A stretch of 64,000 nucleotides of DNA from Megalopta genalis (GCF_051020955.1 NC_135028.1:1487501-1551500), one strand, 5' to 3'; counted from the stretch's first letter, positions 12,671 through 25,758 are shown. The notes: a model not told the origin generated them from the letters alone. Numbers and translations are program-made.

Positions 12671-15600
12671 TTGCAGAAAATCGCAGAAGTCGTCGGAATT
12701 GCTGAAAATAAATTTAACCTTACAAATTACATTGCATAGATAAGAATTGCGAATTTTGAAACGGTTCACACGACTCGCAAATGTCAGCAAAGACGTGCGA
12801 AGAAGTCGCGGAACCTCGCTGGCAAACAGACGAGCCACAAATTATTGAAACAGTGATCGATAATCGTTAAATAATCGGCGACATAAAAATGCTAGATAGA
12901 AAACAATTGGAAGGACGAGATCCTGAAATGTTTAAACACAGAAATAAAACAGAAACACAAACATCAAAAAATGGTACGAATAAACATTATCATCTTAACC
13001 TAAAAAAAATCTTAGCTTAAAACGGTAGAATAAAATATTTACCAATACTGTACCATTTCGCCGTTGCTATTGTTACCATAGCAACGACGCATAGGCGAAA
13101 CATCCCACGCGGCGACTCTCTTCAGCTTCTTCTTCTCGTTCGAAACTCTGCACGCCCGAAGTCGAAAAAAGCCGACGAACTTCGGGCGGGGCAGAATTTT
13201 CCTCGATTCGAAAACACTTTAATTTACGAAAAATGTAAAAATGTACCAAAAATAAGGTACATTTCAGGTTCGATAATACATTTCGCGAAAATGAGATCGT
13301 CTTACCATTCGTCCGAAGACATTTAACATAACCTTTTACCAGAGATTTTTCATCAAACCAGTGTTTTCTCAGGCGACACCAGTGCGAAGTTGCCGCTCGA
13401 AACTCCGCCCCCAAAAAGGGGGAGGGAGCGGACGAGTTTCGTCGAAAACTCGCCAGGTGTCGCCGCTTACCAATTTCACTCTCGTCCAGCGGGAAAGCCG
13501 ACGAGAACCGAGGAAAAATCGATGAACTCTTCGCTCTTCGTGTCTTCTCGCTTCGTCGACGTATCGTCGAACATTGTCCACACACACGGATCGATAAGCC
13601 GACCGACGCGAAAACCGAGCGGAGAACTGCGCGCGCAATAATCACATGGGCCTTCGAAAAAGAAAACGCCGTCGCGGAGAAACCGAAGCGCCGCCGTGAG
13701 ATCGCGCTGTAAACTTCCGCTCGGACGCGTCGATAAGCCCGACACAACGGATTCACGGGTCACGTGTTGCCAGCTCCCGGCATTTGCGCAACTCCTGAAA
13801 CTCGACTCTCCCGAAAATGCCCGAAGATCAAGCGGGAACCGAACTTCGGGCCTCGAGAATCGCGTTGCGGAGTTTCGCGAATGCGAGGAGCGCGCGGCGA
13901 AATTCAACGAAATTAATAATTAATAATTATTAATTCAGCAGAGTTCCCTTCGGACGCGCAAACGTCCGAAGGAAAACACATGTTGCACGATGAGAACATT
14001 GAAAAGATAAAAAAAAAAAAAAGTAAAAGAAAAACAGTGAGATTAATAACAGAACTCGCTCGAGAATATTAGAATCGCGTGATTCTTGTTCTCTCTCCAG
14101 CGAAAAGAAAAATCACGCTCCATTTCACGCACGCGTTCTCTTTCTCGCTTGCGACGCCAATGCTTGGAGATTAATTGCGAACAGAAGGCACGTTCTCTGC
14201 TCTCGATCCAAGGGACACCCAATCCTCTTACCATAAACCGGACCGTCCGCTTGGCACGAGACATCCGAGACTTCGTTCGCAACGCTCCCGGCGAAACTTC
14301 GCACTCACACGCACGCACGCACGCACGCACATACGTAATTAGCATACAAACGTTATGTAAACAGGTCAAGTGTATACGAAATGAAAAAAAAACACAATTA
14401 ACGTAACGAGAGAATTATGGAACGCTCGCGCGTTCGCATTGGAGCTCGACTTTTCGATAATACCGGGGGCCTTACCGTCGTTTACCATACTTTTTACCAT
14501 TATTTTTACCATACTTTTTTACCATACTTTTTTACCGTTATTCTTACCATACTTTTTACCGTTATTCTTACCATACTTTTTACCATTTTTATACCTTTCT
14601 TTACCTCATTACCTCGGCGTCTTCTTCAGATAATTACCTTACCCGCTGCGAAAAGGCTCTTCTTCCGTGAAATCTTCTCTCTCGTCCCTCTCTAACTCTC
14701 TCTCTCTTTCTCTCTCTCTCTCGATAACAAAACCGGCCGGGGGCGAATCGAGCGAAAAAAATGGGCCCGATTCGTCCGGGCGAAAAAGAGTTCACCGCGA
14801 CCCGCAAAAGCCTCGATAATCGAACGCCGATAATCGAAGAAAACCGTGGCGTCGAAAACTCGACTTGAACGACGCGCGCTCGCGCATGCGCGAGCGCGCC
14901 ATGTCCTCGCGGCAAAGTGGCCGACGAGTACACGAAAGATTCGAGGATTGCCCGCGAGAGGGCCGACCGATGCGAAAAAGGCGGCATCGATCGGCGTTTT
15001 TTGTTGTTGTTATTATTATTTCTTCTCTCTTCTTGGCCCAATGGAACTCGGAACTCGGCGGAGAGAGTGTGTGTGTGAGTTATCGATCGAGAAATCGCTC
15101 GATCGTGACACCACACCACGTGTTGTTCTCTCGCCGAGTCCTCGCTTCGTTTCGTTTCTTCTCGGACTTCTCTTCGTGCATTTTTTTTTGTTTTGTTTTA
15201 TCTAAACACTTTGGGGGAGGTAAAACGATGTGACAAAAAAGAGAGTACGTACAGAACATGTGAGAAGTGAACAACATGGTATGGTACAACAACGAGAATC
15301 GAAATGCGAAAAATAGTACGATACCATGAGCAGAGCACCGACAATTATTTATGTTCTTCATACGCAATGGTAAATATAGACGACCATGGTACATATGTAT
15401 ACATACACATATATATATAATATATACATATGCAAATATATATATAATACACAAATATTTATATAATATACATATACACATATATATATATATACATATA
15501 TATATATAATATACACATATATATGCATTTATGTATCTATGTATGTATGTGTGTATATATATGTATATATGAACGTATGTACCGATGCAAAGTTTATATA

Positions 15601-16121
15601 AATTGCTGCGTGTGTCACTCTCTCGTATATATGTATACGAAATGAATATACATAGATACACCATATGCGTCCATTTACACATGCTCCGAATGCGACATGT
15701 ATAAATAACACACCGCGTTTTAAAAAAAAAAAACACGCGCTCGTTCCACGGAATTCCATCGACAATACGCGTCGCGCGCCTCGCGTGCCGCAGGCGTGTA
15801 CCGCGCGAGCGCGAGCGCGCGCACACGATACGCGCCTGGCGGGAACACACCGGAAGAGGGCGCGCGCGCGCGTAAATTGGAGAGGTGTGAAACAGCGTTT
15901 TTTTTGTATACATGTATGTATGTATATATATATATATATATAAAAATATCGGGTTAATCAAATATTTGATGTTTATATGCGTTACAAACAAAGAAGCGAG
16001 TTATGTACACATGGGTTAGTTAAAAAAATATATATATAAATATTGGAATGTGTGCAAGCGCGTACGCCTCGTATTCGTAGTGAAAAAAAGAGAAGAGTAT
16101 GTATATAAATATGTATATATA

Positions 16122-16154
<33 letters not shown>

Positions 16155-16468
16155 TACCGAATGAAATTTCTTTTTATATATATATAAGAAACAAATTTGT
16201 AGAAGAGGTAGCGTGTACGTGTTTCTGCGCGTGTGTATATGTGTCAAGGTTAAATCAAGACAAATATATATGTAGCTGTGTAGTAGTGTGTGTTTTCGTA
16301 GAACGAGCACCAACCACCACCATACATGCCTGCGCATGTCTCTGTATTTAAGATGCCTGTGTTTACGTGTGTGTGTGTCTATAGCTTGTATGCAAAAGTA
16401 TACGTATGTGTACATATGTGTGCGTGTATGTATGTGAGAACTACCCTAGAAGATATTGAAACACGTTG

Positions 16469-16522
<54 letters not shown>

Positions 16523-19500
16523 TATTTTAGGCAGAACACGCAAAAAGAAGGGTATATACTTTTTCGCGGGTTACTGTGTCTGTGTGTCTGCGAGTGTATG
16601 TATGCATGTGTGTATGTGTGTATGACGAGAACGCACCGCGCTCGCTCACCTCCGCAGAGTTAAAGAGTCGTAAATTACACTACCGAAGGAAGCAGTGGCA
16701 TGCAAGACGAATTACGCAAAAAATGGCACAACGCAATGGATTAAAAACTATCGAGTGTACGCATACACGGATGGACAAAGAAAAAGTATGTTGATATATA
16801 TATCACACATCGTATCATATATATACATATACAATCTTCGTATACATATATATATGCACATATATATATACATATAAAAATATATATATATATTTTGATT
16901 GTTTTCCGTTTTGGTACCCGTTTCCGTTTGGCACGCGTGACACGCGTGTACACGCGGAATATATCGCGCGCCTCGACACGTGGTGAGAGAGATGTTTTGG
17001 CTTCGCCACGTGGACGCGCGTGTCACACGAGCCGCGACTACCAAATGACCACGTGCTTTTTTTGTCTCGACAAGTGAGAGAGATACGTAATACATATATA
17101 TCTCTCTGTGTGTGCTCGTTTCGCCGTCTGTCCAGAAAGAACGGCGATCAATAGCGGAAAAAGAACCAATGTTCGAACGTGACAAGAGAAATTACGGGAG
17201 GAGAAAGAGAAGAAAAAAAATACCGCATTTGCCTGAATAGAAAAATCTTCTTCCGAAGAAGACCCGGGTCGTTAACATTTTTCTACGGTCGACGGAGAAT
17301 ATGTTTTTCGAAAAAGTGTCTCGACAGACGTATATATGACCGTCGAACGTGTGCTCGCATGCTAGACGCGAAAGAAGCGTCCGTTCGGAGAGTATGGCAG
17401 CACGAGGCAGAGGAAAATAGGTATAGGCGCAGAACGAGACTGAATACATATATATAATATATAATATAATATATTTAGTACAATATAATTATAATATTAT
17501 ATTTAATATATCATATTACACAATTATATTATATAAAATATAATATATATGTATATATCGTCGGAGCGTTTCCGCCGTGCATCAAAAGAGACCGCGACAT
17601 ACCCTAACGACCTTACTCTATAACTATTTGAAAAAAAAATAGAAAAAAAGAGCAAGTTGTTCTAGCAGCGAGCGCAAGTGTAGGGTCTTACGTCATCATG
17701 TCCGTCTCTCTATCAATCCTTCTCTCTCTCTCTCTCTCTCCTCTCCTCAAGCACGCGACTGGACAACTCAACCGTTTCAATCCGTGGTTTTTTTTTTGTT
17801 CACATCCGTTAACAATTACCCTTTCCTCGACAAAAAAAACACGTAAACGACTACAATGGGTGGTTCCTTTCTTTTTTTTTCATCTTTCTGTTTTTTTGCC
17901 ATTAGGATACGAAGGTTGCCCTCCGGCTATCGAGGCAGAGGCGAGTGCGGGACGCCGAAGGATGCCCTGAAGGGCAGAAGAAGGGCGCTCCGGAGGAAAG
18001 AAAAAAACACGGTTATCCGTGACGATCTCGGGGCCCGGAACATTCCCCCACCCCTCCCGGCAGCCTTCCGGGCAGCCATCGTCGCGGCAGCCGCCTCTGC
18101 CTTTCCCGCCGGTTCGTATATTTGTTTACACAACGACATTTATAGGAGAATCTTCTACGTACTGCAAATAACGTGGCGCAACACCGGCCCTAGTGTTTCT
18201 CGTTTACCACCGCGCGCGTAATGTGTGTATGTGTGTGTGTGCGCGGAACATAGATTTCTTTGTACAATCAAATTTTGCCGCGCGCGCGCGCTTCTAAGGC
18301 GGCGCACACGTCACATACACGTTTCGCGAAGCCGACACGTAATAAACGCGCCCGGAGATTATTGTCAAACGCGGGATATTATTGAACACGTTTGCTTCGC
18401 CGTGAAATGTATATACGCGAGGCCGACACGACAATGCCGTCGCGTTCCACGTGTTTGTGTGTGTTACGAGAGAGCGGAATTAATTTTGTATGTTACTCGA
18501 GGCTTGCGCCTCTTTTTGCTTTTTAGAACGTCGAGAAATAATAATAATATTGAATAAAAATGGCTCTAGACTCGTCTACACGTTCCATGCCGCGAGCTAT
18601 ACGAGTTCAAGTGATTTTGTTAATAGCAACGTTGTGGAAATTCGGTCGAATTCTAAAGCTATTTGTGATCTGTATTATAATAATAATAGACTGCATAATA
18701 ATGGACTGTGTAATTTTTCGAGGCAATTGCTCCATCTCGAATTTTCTCAAAGGCTCGATAAAATTGCAAGTGTCAATATATAAGTGAAAAATTCCAATCT
18801 CGAGTGATGTTTTTATCGCATACATTTTAGAGTAATTTTTTTGCTCGCTCCGACAGCGCGCCATTTCTTCAGTTAAATAATCCAAGCATCGTCCACGCGC
18901 TCCTCTAATATTATATAATTCTATCTAATATTTTAATTTATCTAATATTTTACTAATTTATTAATTATGCTAATATATTAGTAGTATATAATACTATATA
19001 GTATATAGAAATACTACTATATATATATATATAAACTAACAATAAATTAAACCACGGTTCAAAAAATAGTTCACTCTTCAACGGTCATCAGTTAATCGAC
19101 GGTTAAACTTAATAAGCGACGGCACGGAACGTGTTCGGACAGAACGGAGCACAGAATTCGAGTTTCGCTCACAAAAAGAGGAAAAAAAAACAGAATAGAG
19201 GTGTATCGTGAATTGTCAATGAGAACGCTCGAGCAATCGATTCAAGGTAACAAGTCTCTGACGGTGAAAACAACGACCATCCCCATCAATGCGAGCACTT
19301 TTGTCAAAAATTCTTCTCTGGTTTCTCCACAAAAAGAAAAAGACGAAAGAAAAAATAGGAGAAAAGAATGTAAAAAAGAAGAGGGGGAAAAACCCAAGAA
19401 AAGAGAGAAATCGATGGAAATCTCTCATCCGCTCTCCGAGAAAGAGAAAAAAACCTCGGCCGACGCGAGGTTCGAATAAAAGAAAAAAAGAAAAGCGGAC

Positions 19501-22500
19501 AACAAAACAAAGGAGACGTGGAAAACGCGGTGTGTGCAGCGACATCGTAACGCGATATGCGCCGGCTGTTTGCGAACGAGACGGGCTTGGATTACGAAAT
19601 CATTGAACATTGCGGTAGGACTAGCATTGACGGAGAGGTCGCTCCTCTCTCTCCGATATTACCTTGTGTGTTCCCGCGTTGGATCACCTTTTCCGGGGAT
19701 CGGTTGGTCCTAAAACTCTACGCTTTCAAAAAAAAAAGAAAAAAAACGAAACAACGCGCCGCGCGTCGAACGTCTGCCCTGCCTCTATCCCCTCTCCTAA
19801 CAAGCTCTGCCTGATCTCGAAAGGTCTCTCTAGGCGTCCCCCTTCCCCCACCACGCCGCCGCGCGGCGGACAGAGAAACAACGAAGAAGCCACCGTCGTA
19901 TGGCGCGCGCGTCTGTCGCCGTCGAAGTTTCTCGAACCGCAAAGCTCGAGTTGCATCTGCCAACGACAGCTGCACGGTTGCGCGCCAGCAGATGCGCCGG
20001 ATTCGAGGAAGCGGCAGCTGTTTGCCCACCGCTCTATTCTCTCTCTCTCTTTCTCTCTTTCCAGCGGCGCCGAATTACCGGACGGCTCTGCCGAGAACCG
20101 TCTACGCGACCGCGGTTATGTGAACGGAGCCTAACGAAATCGATCGCGTTCGAATCGTCGCGCGGAATTTTAATTTCGAGCTTCGCACCGACGGAGTTCA
20201 ACGAACCGTAAATTATTATAATATATAGGCCACCGCGAGAATCTGGGTCGATCGCTTCGAAATCATCCGCCTAACCTACAAAAAGCGGTCTCCTCCTCTT
20301 TCTCTCCGCGCGCACGCGGTTTCTCGCCGGATATAATATCTCTCGAGGAATAAATTGTCCGCCGGCCGTTTTTCCTAGCTTCGTCGTCGCGAGCGCATCT
20401 CTGGTCCGTCGAGCAATTATGCTCCTCTCCCGGAGAGAGCCTATCGAGCTCAAGGCCGCCGAGTTTCCGTGGGAACGAACTCGGTCCGAATCGGTCGCAC
20501 GCTTCAAACTCGAGTGGAGAGATCCGCGAGACGAATATAATGCGAACACGCGCGTAAAGGAAAACATGGCGACGCCGCGAAGCACGTGTGCGCGCGCACA
20601 CGTTTCACCGATAACCTCTGGGGTGTCGCGCACCGCGATGGAAATAATCTGCCTCGGAAATTCTAAATAGGCGTTTCGACCGCACGTTTTCTGCGACGCT
20701 ACCGTAACTGTGTCAACGCGCGATATGAATTATGCAAACGGTAGACGCGCGCGCGAGCGAGTCGCATCTTCGCCCGATTTTCTTTCCTTCTTCGCCGACG
20801 GAGCAACGCGACGAATCCGGTGCGCGCGGCGGCGACGGACTTGCGACCGAGAGAGGCGGCGCGGCGCGGGCTTTTTCTTCGCGATTTGCGTGCGATGCGC
20901 GCCGCGACGGTTCCCGAACGCCGCCGCCGCGATATCGCGCGCGCGCGAGAGAGCGTCGTGCCGTCACGATCCAATTTCTCGAAAGAGCGCGCTGCTTCCA
21001 AAGTAGAAACGGAAACTAGGACACGCGACGTCGCGGGACCGGCCGATTGGCTGGCTTCTCGTGCGCGCCGTTATATCCTTTTCTCAAGCTCTCGTGTTAC
21101 CGTGCGGGGCTTGAATTTCTCATAGCAACAACGCGATTCCCGTCGCTTCCTCCTGTACGCTACTTCTTACCGACCCAATTTCGATCGGATTCGACCGGAT
21201 CGCGTGACCCTTCTTGCACTCGGTTAAAGGCGACGTGAATTTTTTTTTTAGAAAATATAGAAAAATTGCGGTACTTTGTCTATTCGATGAAGTGAAACTC
21301 GGGCGGTATTTCGACGCGATTATTTATTTATTTCAACGACGGACGAATTCTTCGACGACGGCAGAGTCTCTCCAGACTCGATTAGAGAGCGCCGAGGGTC
21401 AATATAGCGTTGAAAGCGCGCGTATATCTCGTTCGGGAATGTGAGGACGCCATCGAGAGACCTGCCCGCCTACAGTTAGAAGCCGATGATCGTACCTTGC
21501 GACCCGGAAGTCGAATATTAATTAGCCGAACTACCGCGAAACGTACTTCGAAGTTCTCGCGAATATATGCTCGGTTATCGTTTTCTTCGAAACGTTTCTA
21601 TTTCCGAATTAATGTCGTAGCTCTCTCTCTCTCTCTCTTTCCCTCCCTGCCTCCTCTCTATGTCCCTTTCTTTTATCATTTCTCTCTCTCTCTCTCTCTC
21701 TCCATCTGACTTTGTTATTCCTAGATATATACCGATCCGAGATACTGAAAAATATTTGTCGCGAGATACGGCGACGCGATAAACGAAGAGGAAAAAAAAA
21801 TGTGCGTTCGTTCTCGTGTTTCTCCTTGGGATCGGTGGTCGGCGGCGGCGGCGGCGGCGGAACGCGGCTCGTCCGTCCGGCCGCGCGGCCGACTTTTTCC
21901 TTTGCAGAGGAGAGAGAGGTCGCAATATCGCGTCCCGAGGCCAAACGATAAAGACCAGCCACGATGAAAAATGGGTGGAAAATTGCGGGCGTGATCGATA
22001 TAACGTCGCGCGCGCACGCTTGCGATAACGTGGATAACGAAGGACGGCCGAAGGCGTCGTCGAAGAGACCCGACCGAAGCAAAGAAAGAGAGCCGCCTCC
22101 CTCCTCTTTTTTGCGGTTTTGTGTGTTCGTGGCGGAGTCTTTTTCCTTCGTCAACCTCGCGGCCCGATACCGCGAAATACAAAAAACAGAAAACGAAAAA
22201 CTAACGGGGGGGAGAAAAAAAACAAAAACAAAAATAAAGAGTGAGACGAAAGATAACAATAATAATAATAATAATTAATAGTAATAATAATAATAAAGAA
22301 ACTGAGGAGTGAACGGAAAGCTACATGCCCTAATTCATAGAATGTGAAAAGCTCTTTCAGAGACCGTGCTACTCTTGAACGTACCGGCATCTAGGTTGAA
22401 CCACGTTATTCGACAGTGAAAAACAAAAAAAAATAAGTCCTGTCACGCCTGCGCAATGGGCACTTCTCACTTTATGGCTGGCATATGTAGATTGCAAAAT

Positions 22501-22900
22501 TGCTTTTTGTCACACACGGGGAACCGCATCATGGTAATGCGTCGTTAAGCTACTAACTTTTTGTTTTCTCACCATTTTTCTTTTCGTCAATCTCTCTCTC
22601 TCTCTCTCTCTCTCGCTCTTTCTCTCTCTCTCTTTCTTTCTCGGTTTGTTTATATTTTCTCTGATCGTAAAAACTCCGTTTTAAATAAACTTTTGTGTCT
22701 CGTCAAACGAATACATTTCCGTGTACTTGTCCCCGTATATATATATATAGATATATCATCTCGAATCAAGGATCATCTTGGAAGGAAGATACCGAATGGA
22801 AGATGACTCGTGTGCACGCTCCAGTGAGCCTGCGCCAATGTCGAGTGCCAATTGTTACGGCGAGCAGGAGCCTGATGAAAAATGGTGTGGGTGAGCCTAC
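10348..22900. other. lola intronic DNA, no supported exon
   Basis: A 12.5 kb gap between the 10.3 kb zinc-finger exon and the cassette exon. It contains a CpG-rich island at about 10.8-11.75 kb with AAGATGGCGG (11255-11264) and GCCGCCATATTG (11477-11488), TA-rich stretches (15396-15585, 16100-16160, 16470-16525, 17450-17550), (TAA)n near 12638-12668, a GC-rich block at 17.9-18.1 kb and CpG-rich DNA at 19.7-21.1 kb. Large open frames near 11-12 kb are on both strands, lack recognisable domains and look like GC-rich chance frames. One weak extra exon candidate (18013-18161) is discussed under findings. Confidence 0.5.
14476..14605. repeat. Tandem TTACCATACTTTTT / TTACCGTTATTC array
   Basis: About nine alternating copies of ACCATACTTTTT(T) and ACCGTTATTCTT, unit 13-16 bp, with AC-CAT boundaries conserved. 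Confidence 0.8.
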
Positions 22901-23038
22901 CTTGAGAGTCGCGGTGGGCCTGGGCGGCCTCCTGGGCTGCAAGAAAAACTTCGTCTGTCGTTCCTGGAGCTCCTGCCACTGAGCCCACGACACCTCCCGT
23001 GTTACTTCGATCTCCGGTAACATGCCACGCGCCTATAC
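22901..23038 (-). CDS. lola: lola in-phase cassette exon (46 codons)
   Basis: A candidate internal exon of lola. It is bounded by a minus-strand acceptor (TTTCATTAGCAG, ending 23039) and a donor (CTCAAG then GTAGGC, at 22900). It enters in phase 1, completing the codon at the end of the common exons to Gly, stays open for 138 bases and leaves in phase 1. It can therefore be inserted before any terminal exon without changing frame. The peptide is small-residue rich and includes DEVFLAAQEAAQAHRDSQ; no known domain was recognised. Three AG dinucleotides within nine bases (…TAGCAGGTATAG) all keep the frame, so the exon could start at 23041, 23038 or 23032. It may belong to the common region in some transcripts, or to a specific isoform group. 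Called from splice signals, phase and composition only. Confidence 0.65.
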
Positions 23039-23149
23039 CTGCTAATGAAACAAAAAGAACAACCGTACTCGTAACACCGTTATCTGCTTTGGACAGAGCT
23101 GGTAGAACCAAGAAATTTAATAAAATAAAATAAAAATAAAGATAAAGAG

Positions 23150-23305
23150 AAAAATTAAAAGAAAAAAATTAAAAGAGAAAAGAAAAGAGAAAAAAAGAAA
23201 AGAGAAAAAAAGAGAAAGAGAAAAAAAGAGAAAGAGAAAAAAAGAGAAAGAGAAAAAAAGAGAAAGAGAAAAAAAGAGAAAGAGAAAAAAAGAAAAAAAA
23301 TAGAA
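23150..23305. repeat. Purine tandem repeat GAGAAAGAGAAAAAAA
   Basis: About seven copies of a 16-bp unit AGAGAAAGAGAAAAAA with simpler AAAAGAGAAA copies before it. Confidence 0.85.
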
Positions 23306-24368
23306 AGAAAATAGAAGCAAGTTCACAGGCGAATAAAGTGAGTCGAAATTTGCCACTCGCAAAAGTTAAGGGGTAAGATAATACTTTATTCGCAATTCAT
23401 TCCCGTCGAGGCGGGAACGAAAAATACCTTCGGATCCTTGGACAATTCGAGAGAAGTAGTGAAATACAGGGTATATTCGTCGCGTTCGAAAGCGTTTTAC
23501 ACATTATCCAGTATTAGTTTTACGTTTTTTGTTTTTTTTTGTTGTTTTTTTTTTGGCTTACAGAAACGACGAGACCCGAGAGAGACATTACTTGTTATTA
23601 CACAAGGTACATAATCATTCGATTATACCTGCTTGGGCTAATTCCTCGCGACAGAATAAATATTCAGCAGGATATAAAACACCGGAAACACCTTAAACTC
23701 CTATTTTTTTATTCGCAGCCGTACATAATACACCGCCGTCGTCTACACGCATACAAACATACGTTGAACACTTTTACATGCCTCGAATGCTTTTTTTTTT
23801 ACCTAAATTCGATCCTACACTTGTTTTAACACTTAGAACAGAGAGAGATAATACTGATTAGTTGTCATTTTCTTTGTACACCGCCGGTGATCGAGGGGTA
23901 GGGGTGGGGGGATGATGATCGTACGTTTTGAAAGCTCACTGGAGCCGAGGAGGAGTTCGATTCGCAAATTGTGGGTGAACATGGGGGGGGGGGAGGTAGA
24001 GGAAGGATATGCCCCCATCCGTGGGGCAAGTAAATACGACCGATAAAATATATTACTCTTAGCCATACACAGAATGGTAAGCACATATAGACTCCATGTA
24101 TCCAACAAGAATTAAACTTATAAATATATATATATACTTTTTGTTTTTTTGTTGTTGTCGTTTACCATTTACGGTTCTCTAAAGCTTCGAAAAACTGAAC
24201 TTTCAAACCCTGTATACGTCGGAGCACGCAGTACAAAGAACTGCCCATTGAAAAAAATTAAGTAGAAAAAGGAAAAAGAGTTGTTCAACGGCTGAGCAAA
24301 TTTTGTTTTCTGTTCGACTTGTTCGCACGAAAACCAATCCGATACGCTGCTGGCTAAACTGACTCTTG

Positions 24369-24374
24369 TTTATT
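24369..24374 (-). promoter_or_regulatory. Candidate poly(A) signal for the lola HTH isoform
   Basis: AATAAA on the minus strand about 420 bases below the stop codon at 24796. It is the nearest canonical hexamer seen; AT-rich DNA makes chance occurrence likely. Confidence 0.3.
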
Positions 24375-24795
24375 CGTACGATTCACGACAATTGAAGCGA
24401 AGCGATTATGAGACAAGAGAACAGGAATAATACTCCCTCTCTTTATCGACAATCGGTTATCGGCGATCGCAATCGTATCAAAAAGAAAAGAAAAAAAGGA
24501 AATGTTTTCTCCGCCAGAGGGGAGGGGGGAAACGAGAGAAAATAGGCAGACGTATCGAGAAACTTGAGAAACGATACACAGCTGAACAAGTCGTTATATG
24601 TTGTCTCAATCAGTTTTCAGTTCTTTCTTTCATTTTTTTTTTTTTGGTTTTCCTTCTCTATTTTGGTATGTTGCTTTTTTTTGCTTTTTCTCTTTAAATC
24701 GATTAATGGGCATTTTCTCGCCGGCGAATCTCGGAAACATTGAACATCGGTTACGCAAAAAACTACTATATCAGCAGGGCGCGTGCAGCACACAC

Positions 24796-25157
24796 CTAAG
24801 CCTGCCTAGGCTGGATCAGGTTACTAGGCTGTTGTCTCCATCTCCTCCTGCTGACGTTCAACTTTTTCAAATAGAACTGCAGGGTCGAGCGATTAATGCC
24901 GTACATCTCTGACGCCTGTGTGGTGCTAACCCCCTGCTGCAATATTGCCTCCAGGGACATTTTAACCGAGTCTAAGCTATACTTTCTCCCATGTTTGTTC
25001 TCCAGCGATTTAAGCAACGCGCCTACGTCAGCGTCTGGGCGTGGCCGCCTCGTATTCGGGGCTTTTTTACATTCGAGGAAATGGGACGCCCAGACGGCAC
25101 CGCCGCCACCACCACCCCAATTCCCTCTCGACAGAGACCGCGCTCCCGCCCCCCCAC
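24796..25157 (-). CDS. lola: lola alternative terminal exon encoding a Pipsqueak-type HTH
   Basis: A terminal exon of lola that carries a helix-turn-helix in place of zinc fingers. The minus-strand acceptor is TTTCCTCGTTGCAG (25171-25158); the next two bases GT complete the phase-1 codon to Gly, then 119 residues follow to a TAG at 24798-24796, for a predicted protein of about 446 residues. After a Gly-rich start (six Gly in a row) and a basic stretch, residues about 384-427 read RKYSLDSVKMSLEAILQQG followed by VSTTQASEMYGINRSTLQFY: the spacing and the YGI.RSTL signature fit the Psq/HTH family. A basic RRRWRQQ tail follows. In the family this fold binds DNA. The neighbouring gene psq carries the same fold, but here the frame, strand and acceptor belong to lola. 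An alternative reading, a separate small gene, is unlikely because no in-frame start precedes the domain at a sensible position. Confidence 0.88.
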
Positions 25158-25758
25158 CTGCAACGAGGAAACCCAAACTAGTGTCGGCCGATCATCGCAC
25201 GACCCGTTTTAACACTTAACAAACAAATAAACGATCGCGAGACCAAGCTAGGCGTGAGCCACCGATTCAACAGAACGAATCAGTGCCCCCCTTTTCATAC
25301 CCCCCGCGTATCTATCTATCTATATATTTTTTCTTTGAGCACTTTTATTTTGCCTTCTAGTTTCATGATTTCACTTCCCTACGTGATTATCGTCCAATGA
25401 ACATGACAACAAATTATCTCCTCCGATTTGTCGGTAGAAAATGCCAGAATTTCACAGAGCTTTATTTTATAGCTTCGATCCAAAGGATTCTTTTTTTGGA
25501 TCGAAGAGTGTCACTACCGCGTGCCATTACAGAGTATTTTCCGTCGCAGAATTTTTTTTGTTTTTGTTCACAGATACAACACGGCGGAGAACCTCTCTTT
25601 TTACACGTACGAATTTTCTTTCTCTCGGTAATGGGTGGAAAAACTTGAATTTATCACGCTCCGGGCGCGCACGTTTTCGCGAATATACCCTGTATTCCGC
25701 GCTACTTAACGAAACAAACAGATTACCGTTCAAGATACAAAAACATGTTCAAGCTTAC

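Noticed and set aside
22766..23023. Alternative frame through the lola cassette exon (begins MLPEIEVTREV)
   Set aside because: It needs phase-2 entry, and a TAG lies directly upstream; the phase-1 frame fits the common lola donor and all three tandem acceptors.
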